A stretch of 64,000 nt of DNA. Source: JBHIYN01 sp041984235. Its GTDB lineage: Bacteria; Pseudomonadota; Gammaproteobacteria; Ga0077536. The notes under the pieces are model-generated. The model had not been told where the DNA came from, did no database searches, and saw only the letters and a program-made list of their open reading frames with translations. Shown here one piece after another: positions 57,315-64,000 of the stretch. The stretch lies in NCBI GenBank assembly GCA_041984235.1, contig JBHIYN010000007.1, positions 124,001 to 188,000 on the forward strand. Reading direction: 5' to 3'. Position numbers and translations under genes: made by a program. Within the stretch, counting starts at the first letter, position 1. Each line of letters opens with the position of its first letter.

Positions 57315-57920
57315 TCAGCGCACGTACTCGTCGACGTAGTCCTCGATCGCGGCGTTGACCACGGTCAGCGCATGCTCGCGGCCGTAAGGCTCGTCGATGC
57401 GAACCGCGTTCTCCTCGCCGGGCAGCAGCTTGTAGGTCATGAAGTAATGACGCAGGCGACTGAGCACGGACTCGGGCAGATCCCCGGCATCCTCGACCCC
57501 GCCCCAGATCGGGTCGTTCTCGAGGATGGCGATGAGCTTGTCGTCGGCCTCGCCGTGATCGAGCATGGGCAAGCCGCCGATCACGCGCGCGCTGACGATG
57601 ACCTCGGGCTGGTTGATCGGACGTTCGCTCATCACGCAGATGTCGAGCGGATCGTGGTCACCGCGCTCGGCGCCCGGCATCAGCGCAGCGGTACGTGGAC
57701 CGCAGTAGGTGCGCGGGATGAAGCCGTACAGGGTCGGCGGCAGTGACGAGGTGCGCTGCGGACGGTCGACGACGAGATAGCCGGTGGACTTGTCGATCTC
57801 GTACTTGACCAGGTCGAACGGCGTGATCTCGATGTAGGCGTGCACCAGTCCGGGCGGTGCCTTGCCGACGGCGAGGCCGTGCCACGGATGCGGACGGGAC
57901 ATGTGGATGGAGTTCTTCAT
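57315..57920 (-). CDS. ppa: Inorganic pyrophosphatase (family I)
   Basis: A 201-residue cytoplasmic enzyme that hydrolyses pyrophosphate to phosphate. Seen: ITPFDLVKYEIDKSTGYLVVDR with the Lys/Glu pair, LYGFIPRTYCG, the metal motif ERGDHDPLDICVM (D-x-DPxD), and a late YKLLPGE. The long C-terminal half (DDKLIAILENDPIW) is usual in the proteobacterial form. The start at 57920 is chosen over an extended frame without conserved residues. It is convergent with the EncFtn gene. Confidence 0.93.
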   Translation of the reverse strand: MKNSIHMSRPHPWHGLAVGKAPPGLVHAYIEITPFDLVKYEIDKSTGYLVVDRPQRTSSLPPTLYGFIPRTYCGPRTAALMPGAERGDHDPLDICVMSERPINQPEVIVSARVIGGLPMLDHGEADDKLIAILENDPIWGGVEDAGDLPESVLSRLRHYFMTYKLLPGEENAVRIDEPYGREHALTVVNAAIEDYVDEYVR

Positions 57921-57993
57921 GCAGCGGCACCTGGGCGCGAGAGGCGGGGCGCGATTATCACACAGCGTGCCGCGCAACCGGACGCGGCCTCGC

Positions 57994-58272
57994 TCACTGC
58001 GCCCGCGCCCGCGTTCGGCGGCCAGGCAGGTAGACCAGGAAGCTGAGCGCCGACAACCATAGCGGCGCCGCGATCAGCGTATAGGCCAGCCAGCGCGTGG
58101 AACGTTCGCCGCTGAGGCCGAACAGGATCCCCAGGATGACGCCCGGCACGGCCAGGGCAATCAGCGCCAGGGCCAGCACCAGGCGCCGCCCGCGACCCGG
58201 TCGCTTGCCGCGCGCGTAGAGCAGCCCGTGGACCAGTACCACGGCCAGCACGACCAGCAGTTCGATGTCCAC
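57994..58272 (-). CDS. Small membrane protein, unknown
   Basis: A 92-residue protein with three hydrophobic helices: DIELLVVLAVVLVHGLLYA, RLVLALALIALAVPGVILGILFGL and WLAYTLIAAPLWLSALSFLVYL, and a basic end. It resembles unnamed short membrane proteins with no domain. The GTG at 58272 is a guess, since it opens on the first helix, but no ribosome site is clear; an in-frame start at 58377 adds 35 residues of Gly/Ala/Pro-rich sequence. Confidence 0.45.
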   Translation of the reverse strand: MDIELLVVLAVVLVHGLLYARGKRPGRGRRLVLALALIALAVPGVILGILFGLSGERSTRWLAYTLIAAPLWLSALSFLVYLPGRRTRARAQ

Positions 58273-58539
58273 CTCGCGGCAGCCGGCTAACGGCTGCGGG
58301 CCGGGCGCAGGCGCCAGGGCGCCGTTTGCGCCGGAGCGGTGCACCCCGCCATAGCCGCAGCGACGAGCCGGGGCCAATCGTCATCAGCCTGCTTCTCGCG
58401 TGTCATGCCAGCGTTCCCCCTTGGCAGTCGATTCTGCACAGCGCAGTGTAGCAATGCGCGCAAGCGGGCCGGGCGGCACGCGCCCGCAACGAGCAGCCCC
58501 GCGGACCGGCGTGTGGCGACCGGCCCGCGGTGCGCTCGC

Positions 58540-58947
58540 TCAGTGCGTGATCAGCGGATCGGTTTCCTTGGCGCTGTCGATCCAGCTCTGCACGACTGCG
58601 GCGCTGGGACAGGCGTTGGCCAGGTTCTTGGCCTGGTTGACCTCGTCCATCTTGCTCGCCAGGTTCTCCGCGTTGCGCGTGCGCAGCTCCTTGATGGTAT
58701 CGACGCCGGCCGCGTGCAGCAGCTCCGCGTACTGGCCGCCGATCCCCTTGATGCGCATGAGATCGGCCATGTTGGTCCAGCTCAGCACGAGCTTCTCGCT
58801 GATCCCGGTCTTGCTCGCGACCGCCGCCCGGCCCTTGGCCTCACGGCAGATCTTCAGCAGGTCGTCAGTGGTCCTGATATCAGCCGCGGCCAGCTTCTCC
58901 GCATAGCTCGGGCCGATGCCTTCGATTTCGTCGATCTTGTAGCTCAT
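58540..58947 (-). CDS. DUF4332 helix-hairpin-helix protein
   Basis: A 135-residue soluble protein: MSYKIDEIEGIGPSYAEKLAAADIRTTDDLLKIC and LMRIKGIGGQYAELLHAAGVDTIKELRTRNAENLASKM, two HhH units with IEGIGP and IKGIGG turns, as in DUF4332. Such folds bind DNA or proteins; some relatives are in phycobilisome-like or ribosome contexts. AAGGA precedes the ATG at 58947. Role unknown. Confidence 0.85.
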   Translation of the reverse strand: MSYKIDEIEGIGPSYAEKLAAADIRTTDDLLKICREAKGRAAVASKTGISEKLVLSWTNMADLMRIKGIGGQYAELLHAAGVDTIKELRTRNAENLASKMDEVNQAKNLANACPSAAVVQSWIDSAKETDPLITH

Positions 58948-59472
58948 GGTCGAGGGTCCTTGTTGTTGAGTTCGAGCCCCGCGCAGGTCCGGGGCGACGT
59001 CGGGCGGCATCGTAGGCGCAACACCGGTCGCGGTATAGCGGGCAGGGGCGCATGGCGCATGCGCCAATGGCGCACCGGGCCGAAGCGCCGGACCGCTCGC
59101 GACGGGCGGCAGCGGCTGTTGCGATGGCGCGACAGCATGTTGTTTCGCGGTCAGGAATCACCGGCTCGGGCCGATGCATCAGACGACCCGGCGCGAGACC
59201 GGCGTTCCCCGCGCACACAGATCCCGACGATCGCCAGGGGATGGTCGATCACCTGGACATCCTTGCCGACGTCATTGCCACCAACCCGACCGCCGCCGTC
59301 GTCGATCACTCGTTCCTGCCGGGACCGGCAGAGGGACCTCATGATCATCCGATCGAACCGGGTCGGCGCCGGTTGATCCGGCGTTGCCGGCGCCCGGCAA
59401 ACCGGTCGCCTTGCCGGCCGGGCTGACACCCGGCGGCACGCCGGCCCTGGGATCGCCGCACGGACGCGGATC
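58948..59472. other. Gene-poor 525-bp stretch
   Basis: Open frames here do not look coding. It holds a perfect 14-bp palindrome TGGCGCATGCGCCA (59053-59066), about 106 bp upstream of the DUF4332 gene, possibly an operator, and GC-rich dyads near 59365-59430 that could terminate the upstream-facing symporter transcript. I see no RNA gene. Confidence 0.4.
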
Positions 59473-61014
59473 TCAGCGAAAGCACCACACCAGCGCGGCG
59501 CACAGCGCCAGCGTGAGCAGGGTGCCGCCGAGTACCGCGGGCGGCATCCGGCAGGCCTGAGCCGGGCTTGCCGGCGCTGCCGGCGTGGCCGCCGGCGGCA
59601 GCACGGCCGACCAGGTGTGGATGGCCAGCAGGGTTGCGACAAAGAGGACGCCGGCAAGGATGGTGAAATGCACGTCCAACCACCCGGCCGTGGCCGCGAC
59701 GAAAGCGAGCACGGCCAGGAGGTGCCCGCTGAGCGTACCGGCAAGCGCCGCGGCGGGCGCCGGCCGACGCCGCATCAGCGCCACCGCGAACAACGCGACC
59801 AGCGGTGAGGTGACGTAGGCGAAGGCCTGCTGCAGGTAGGCAAACAGGCCACGGAACTCACCGATCGCCGGCGCCCACAGCACCGCCAGCAGCATCATGA
59901 GCAGGGTCGTGATGCGCCCCAGGCGCGCGGTCTCGCGCGCGTCGATGGCCGGACGGCGCGGGCGTACGAAATCGACGATGACCAGAGTCGAGGCCGAATT
60001 GAGCGCCGAATCCACGCTCGACATGATGGCCGCGACGAGTCCGGCGAGCATCAGTCCGGCCAGTCCGACCGGGGCGTATTCGGCGATCAGCACGGGAAAC
60101 ACGCTGTCGGCCCGCTCGAGATCGGGCAGCAGCGCGAAAGCCATCGCACCCGGCAGCACCATCACGAACAGCGGGGCCAGCTTGAGCAGCGCGGCCAGCA
60201 CCGCGCCACGGCCGGCGCTGGCCGCGTCGCGCGCGCCGAGCAGCCGCTGCGCGACGTACTGGTTCATGGTCCAGTAGTAGAATCCCATGATCGGCAGCCC
60301 GACCAGCGTGCCCAGCCAGGGCAGGTCGGGGTCGTCCAGCGGCCGGATCAGCGACAGATGCGCAGGCGGAACGCTGGCAGTGAAACGACTCCAGCTATAG
60401 TCGAACTCACCGAACACGATGACCGTCAGCGTGATCGAGCCGAGCAGCAGCACGATGCTCTGCAGCACGTCGGTGTAGACCACCGCGCGCAGACCCCCGG
60501 CAGCGGTATAGAGCCCGGCAACGATGGCCAGCAGGGCGCAGGTCACCGGCAGCGGCAGCCCGGGTACGAACACCGCGATGACCAGCGCCCCCGCGTACAG
60601 CGAACCCGCGGTATCGACGACCACGCTCAGGAACAGCGAGGTGGCGGAGAGATAGCGCCGCGCACGCGCGTCGAAGCGCCGCTCGAGAAACTCGGGCACC
60701 GTCGTTACGCGCGCGGCGAGCAGGTGCGGCACCACGTACCAGGCACTGAACAGCAGCACCAGCGCCGCCACCCACTCGTAGTTGGCGACCGCGATACCCG
60801 ATTGCCAGGCTGCGCCGGGCAGGCCGATCAGGGTGGTCGAGGAGATGTTGGAGGCGAACAGGCTGAGCCCGATCACACCGGGTCCGAGACTGCGCCCGGC
60901 GAGAAACAGCTCATCCGCACGGGGTGCGCGTTGGTAAACGCGCGCACACACGGCCAGCAGAACGCCGCCGTAGAGGCCGAGAACGACGTAGTCGGCGGTG
61001 GCCAGCGCCGCCAT
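59473..61014 (-). CDS. Sodium:solute symporter (SSS family)
   Basis: A 513-residue membrane protein with about 13-14 helices: SLGPGVIGLSLFASNISSTTLIGLPGAAWQSGIAVANYEWVAALVLLF (helices with the Na+ site), RFDARARRYLSATSLFLSVVVDTAGSLYAGALV, and FYYWTMNQYVAQRLLGARDAASAGRGAVLAALLKL, all characteristic of SLC5-like carriers. The ATG is 10 bases after the GgpPS stop, so it is in the same operon and may import a sugar or a compatible solute. Confidence 0.9.
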   Translation of the reverse strand: MAALATADYVVLGLYGGVLLAVCARVYQRAPRADELFLAGRSLGPGVIGLSLFASNISSTTLIGLPGAAWQSGIAVANYEWVAALVLLFSAWYVVPHLLAARVTTVPEFLERRFDARARRYLSATSLFLSVVVDTAGSLYAGALVIAVFVPGLPLPVTCALLAIVAGLYTAAGGLRAVVYTDVLQSIVLLLGSITLTVIVFGEFDYSWSRFTASVPPAHLSLIRPLDDPDLPWLGTLVGLPIMGFYYWTMNQYVAQRLLGARDAASAGRGAVLAALLKLAPLFVMVLPGAMAFALLPDLERADSVFPVLIAEYAPVGLAGLMLAGLVAAIMSSVDSALNSASTLVIVDFVRPRRPAIDARETARLGRITTLLMMLLAVLWAPAIGEFRGLFAYLQQAFAYVTSPLVALFAVALMRRRPAPAAALAGTLSGHLLAVLAFVAATAGWLDVHFTILAGVLFVATLLAIHTWSAVLPPAATPAAPASPAQACRMPPAVLGGTLLTLALCAALVWCFR

Positions 61015-61024
61015 CGCGGCCGGC

Positions 61025-63319
61025 TCAGTCCATGCCGACCGCGGCGTCGAACGGAATGGCCTCGCGCATTTCAGGCTCGGGCCCGGCGGCCGCCTCCATG
61101 AACTCCTGGGCCCAGCTATCGACGTCGTTGTACTCGATGATGTTGTACAGCGTGGTCATGCGATGGCGGGCTTCGCGCACATCCATGTTGATGGCGCTGA
61201 GCACCGCGTCCACCAGGTTGCGCCGGTCATGCGGGTTGGTAAGGATGGCGCCGTGCAGCTCGGCGGCGGCGCCGGTGAACTCGGACAATACCAGGATGCC
61301 CTTGTCGTCGACCTTGTAACGCGAGGCGACGTACTCCTTGGCGACCAGGTTGAGCCCGTCGCGCAGCGGCGTGATCCACATGACGTCGGCGATCGCGTAC
61401 AGCGCAACCAGCTCGTCGAAGGGCTGTGCCTGGAACAGGAACTGTACCGGTACGTAGCCGATACGGCCGAAGCACCCGTTAATGCGTCCGACGCACTCGT
61501 CGATCTGGCGCGCCAGCTCGTCGTAGATGCGCATCTCGCGCGCTGCCGGCACGCATACGTCGATCAGCGTGATATGCCCGACCAGGTCCGGGTTCTCCTC
61601 CAGCAACAGCTCGAAGGCCTGCAACTTCTCCAGCACGCCCTTGGTGAAATCGAGACGTTCGACCGACAGGATCACCTGCATGCCCGCGTTGAGCTCGCGC
61701 AGGGCCTCGATGCGCGCGCCGGTCCCGGGCTTCGCCAGCGCGGCGTCGACACGGTGGATGTCGAGACCGACCGGGTGCGCGCCGAGGCTGAGCTCGCGCC
61801 CGTGTACACGGATTCGGGTCGCCATGTCCTCGATACCGACCGCACAGCCGTAGGTAAGGAAGCGCGGCGCACAGCCGTTACGCTCGACGACCTCGACCGG
61901 CATCACCCCGCGCACCACGTCGAGAAAGTTCTCGAGCTGACGCGGAATATGGAACCCGATGTGGTCACACTGCATCAGGCTGCCGATGATTTCCCTACGC
62001 CAGGGCAACACGTTGAACACGTCAGCGGACGGAAAGTAGGTGTGGTGGAAGAAGGCGATGCGCAGATCGGGGCGCAGCTCGCGCAGGAAGCCCGGCACCA
62101 TCCACAGGTTGTAATCGTGGATCCAGACCAGCGCACCCGGCGCCGCCTCCGCCGCTGCATGCTGCGCGAACTTGCGGTTGATGTCGACGAACACCGCCCA
62201 GTGCTCCTCGTTGAACTCGGCGCGTTCCCAGAACGTGTGCAACAGGGGCCAGAAGGCTTCCTTCGAGAAGCGCTTGTAGAAGATATCGACCTCGTCCTTG
62301 CTCAGGGGCACGCGTGAGCACACCAGGTTGGGATAGGTCTCCGGGTCGACGGTGGTGCGGGTCTCGAATTCTTCTTCGGGCCCCTCGTGCACCGACCACG
62401 CGACCCACGAGCCGGCGATGTGGTCGCCCTTGAAGAAGCCGAGCAGGGTCGGCAGGATGCCGTTCGGCGAGCGATGCGGGATACGCTGCACCTCACCATC
62501 CTGTTCGACCTCCTCGTACGGCAGTCGGTGATAGAGCATGACCAGCTCCGACTCGCCGGCAGCGGCAGGGCGCTTGTCCCGGCCCAGCGTCGCGGCGTCG
62601 GCGAAGCCGAAGTGCTCCAGCGCTTCGAGAATCCCGCCGCAGCCCGGGCGCCGCGCGTGCAGGACCTCGCCACGCTCGCGCGTTTCATAGAGCAGCTCCG
62701 GCTCGGAGCGGCCGACGCACACGCCGCGCGCGCCGATGCGGAACATGCTCAGGTCGTTGAGCGTGTCGCCGGCGACCAGCACCCGATCGAGTTCGACGTC
62801 GAGCAGCCCGGACAGGCGCCGCACCGAGGAGCCCTTGTTGATGCCGCGTGGCAGGAAATCGAGGTACCAGCTCGCCGAGTAGACCAGGTCACAGTTGCAA
62901 TCCTCGGCGATGCGTTTGACCTCGGGCATGACCCGCGCGAGCTCGTCCGGATCGCAGTAATACGAGCAGCGCCGCTGCTGCGGTACGTCCTGGCGGATGA
63001 GCTGCGGATGCGCGGCCATTGCCGCGGCGATGGCCTGCTCGCCCGGCCACAGCTCGTCGATCTCGGCCTGCAGCGGCAGCACCGGGGTCAGCGTGCGGCC
63101 GTCGACCACGGTCGCACCGACGTCGCAGATGATGTAGTCGGGCTGTGCCACGGAAGGGTCCGACAGCAAAGGCCGTACGTGCTCCAGGCCGCGCCCGGTC
63201 ACGTAAACCAGGGTGACTTCTTCGCAGGAATCGATGAAACGGTAAAGGCGGCCGCGATCGGCGCGCGATCCGCCGAGGAATGTACCGTCCAGGTCGGTGG
63301 CAAGTAGCATGGCGTTCAC
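61025..63319 (-). CDS. ggpPS: Bifunctional HAD phosphatase - glucosylglycerol-phosphate synthase (GgpPS-like)
   Basis: A 764-residue fusion. Residues 1-250 are a HAD phosphatase of the sucrose-phosphatase type (LLATDLDGTFLGGSRAD, LPRGINKGSSVRRL, VLVAGDTLNDLSMF). Residues about 265-745 are a GT20 synthase, trehalose-phosphate-synthase-like (WAVFVDINRKFAQ, VWIHDYNLWMVP, ERLDFTKGVLEKLQAFE, GLNLVAKEYVA, SEFTGAAAEL). This order matches GgpPS, which makes glucosylglycerol from ADP-glucose and glycerol-3-phosphate and removes the phosphate. The GTG at 63319 or the ATG at 63310 may start it. It is in an operon with a phosphorylase and an SSS carrier. Confidence 0.85.
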   Translation of the reverse strand: MNAMLLATDLDGTFLGGSRADRGRLYRFIDSCEEVTLVYVTGRGLEHVRPLLSDPSVAQPDYIICDVGATVVDGRTLTPVLPLQAEIDELWPGEQAIAAAMAAHPQLIRQDVPQQRRCSYYCDPDELARVMPEVKRIAEDCNCDLVYSASWYLDFLPRGINKGSSVRRLSGLLDVELDRVLVAGDTLNDLSMFRIGARGVCVGRSEPELLYETRERGEVLHARRPGCGGILEALEHFGFADAATLGRDKRPAAAGESELVMLYHRLPYEEVEQDGEVQRIPHRSPNGILPTLLGFFKGDHIAGSWVAWSVHEGPEEEFETRTTVDPETYPNLVCSRVPLSKDEVDIFYKRFSKEAFWPLLHTFWERAEFNEEHWAVFVDINRKFAQHAAAEAAPGALVWIHDYNLWMVPGFLRELRPDLRIAFFHHTYFPSADVFNVLPWRREIIGSLMQCDHIGFHIPRQLENFLDVVRGVMPVEVVERNGCAPRFLTYGCAVGIEDMATRIRVHGRELSLGAHPVGLDIHRVDAALAKPGTGARIEALRELNAGMQVILSVERLDFTKGVLEKLQAFELLLEENPDLVGHITLIDVCVPAAREMRIYDELARQIDECVGRINGCFGRIGYVPVQFLFQAQPFDELVALYAIADVMWITPLRDGLNLVAKEYVASRYKVDDKGILVLSEFTGAAAELHGAILTNPHDRRNLVDAVLSAINMDVREARHRMTTLYNIIEYNDVDSWAQEFMEAAAGPEPEMREAIPFDAAVGMD

Positions 63320-63349
63320 CTGTTGCAGGTCAGTATGAAGCGGAGTGCG

Positions 63350-64000
63350 TCAGCAGCGCATCGAGAGCTGACGGCGGGTCTCCAGGTCGAAATAGGTGAT
63401 GGTGGCGCGCTTGTACATCAGGTCGACGAACAGCTCGCAGCGGCTGTCGCCATCGCGCCAGGCGACGACCAGCGACGAATCGTTCGAGTAATGCAGCTCG
63501 AACTCGCCGTTGAAGGCCGGATACTGGTTGCGAAAGCTCATCAGGCGCAACAGGCGCTTCACCGTGGGCGAGGCGAGGCGCTCCTCGACCTCCGGCAGGG
63601 TGAAGAAATGCCGGTTGATGTCACGCAGCTCGCCGGTCCTCTCGCACAGCGCCTCGTCGTTGGTCGCGCACAGCAGGCCAACGTAGTAGACCTGTGGAAT
63701 TCCCGGCGTGAAGAACTGGATTGCACGGGCGCAGATGTAGGCGTCGTCATTGCGCTTGAGCGCATCGTAGAACGTGCAGGTGAGCTGGTAGATTGCTCCC
63801 ACGCTGTGCACACTGGCGGCCGAGCCGCGCATGATCGGGTCGGCGCTGCGCCGGAGGACGTTGTCGACCATGTCCTGCACCCGTTCGGCGGGCAACAGGT
63901 CTTCGACGTCAGGGATACAGATGCCGTCGTGCGTGTCGAGCACGGTCACCTGGTTGTGCGGACAGGTGCGCAGCCAGTTCTTGAGATAGCGGCTGTTGGC
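63350..64000 (-). CDS. Sucrose-phosphorylase-like glycoside hydrolase (GH13_18), C-terminal part
   Basis: The last 216 or so codons; the frame is open to the right edge (codons read NSRYLKNWLRTCPHN just before the edge), so the start is outside. Seen: VTVLDTHDGICIPDVEDLLP (the transition-state Asp region), FFTPGIPQVYYVGLLCATND and the closing MSFRNQYPAFNGEF and beta-sandwich. Relatives split sucrose, glucosylglycerate or glucosylglycerol with phosphate. Next to GgpPS, glucosylglycerol or glucosylglycerate is the likely substrate. Confidence 0.8.
   Translation of the reverse strand, partial: ANSRYLKNWLRTCPHNQVTVLDTHDGICIPDVEDLLPAERVQDMVDNVLRRSADPIMRGSAASVHSVGAIYQLTCTFYDALKRNDDAYICARAIQFFTPGIPQVYYVGLLCATNDEALCERTGELRDINRHFFTLPEVEERLASPTVKRLLRLMSFRNQYPAFNGEFELHYSNDSSLVVAWRDGDSRCELFVDLMYKRATITYFDLETRRQLSMRC

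Noticed and set aside
59052..59426. Possible small gene in the 525-bp gap
   Set aside because: Arg/Pro/Ala-rich without hydrophobic core, no ribosome site, and frame bias not different from the other frames.

Overview
The window is 64 kb of GC-rich bacterial chromosome, densely packed with genes that mostly start or end within a few bases of each other. Several traits point to a gammaproteobacterium, probably free-living and aquatic or soil-dwelling: a Zur operator of the gammaproteobacterial type, a TonB receptor, a LolA-like protein, sigma-54 promoters, a GgpPS-type osmolyte enzyme and several luciferase-like (LLM) flavin oxidoreductases. I see no phage, integrase, insertion sequence, CRISPR array, rRNA or tRNA. 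The species cannot be named from the sequence alone.

Layout. 0-10 kb: LLM oxidoreductases, a YidB-like protein and a periplasmic alpha-carbonic anhydrase, then a CoA-linked catabolic set (class III CoA-transferase, SDR, acyl-CoA carboxylase beta subunit), a sirtuin, an HtrA-like protein that has lost its catalytic triad, and an amidase. 9.9-11.9 kb: a DNA alkylation-repair pair, an Ada-AlkA fusion overlapping Ogt. 11.9-15.7 kb: a zinc-uptake locus (ZnuD-like receptor, small His/Cys protein, ZIP transporter) divergent from zur, with a Zur box between them. 15.7-19.4 kb: a sarcosine/dimethylglycine dehydrogenase-like enzyme and another LLM protein. 19.6-24.0 kb: a four-gene overlapping operon (retropepsin-like protease, inactive transglutaminase with 7TM, RimK-like ATP-grasp ligase, AstE-like peptidase) that looks like a system for adding and removing amino acids on an unidentified target.

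24-36.4 kb is a stress and signalling island: USP, CBS-domain protein, antiporter, LolA-like protein, a degenerate histidine kinase, a hybrid kinase divergent from an NtrC-type sigma-54 activator, and small stress-type proteins. Six sites match the -24/-12 sigma-54 promoter, and three near-identical upstream dyads sit 70-95 bp from four of them. This suggests a compact regulon run by the local regulator.

36.5-46.3 kb: a deazaflavin-type reductase, a pseudopilin-like protein, a Rieske oxygenase, class I aldolase, a 79-bp near-perfect palindrome, a spermidine synthase-like protein, a MATE pump, and then the most striking gene of the window: a Bcp/PrxQ-type peroxiredoxin whose peroxidatic cysteine codon is an in-frame TGA followed by a possible bacterial SECIS hairpin, i.e. 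a probable selenoprotein. 46.5-53.9 kb: a lipid-synthesis-like trio, an LLM protein, an EF-G paralogue, a rhomboid protease, an MBL hydrolase and a PPOX-family protein. 53.9-58 kb: two adjacent photolyases (the upstream FeS type interrupted by TGA), an encapsulated-ferritin-type protein without encapsulin, and pyrophosphatase. 58-64 kb: small proteins, then a sodium-solute symporter, a GgpPS-type fusion and the end of a sucrose-phosphorylase-like gene, probably a compatible-solute operon.
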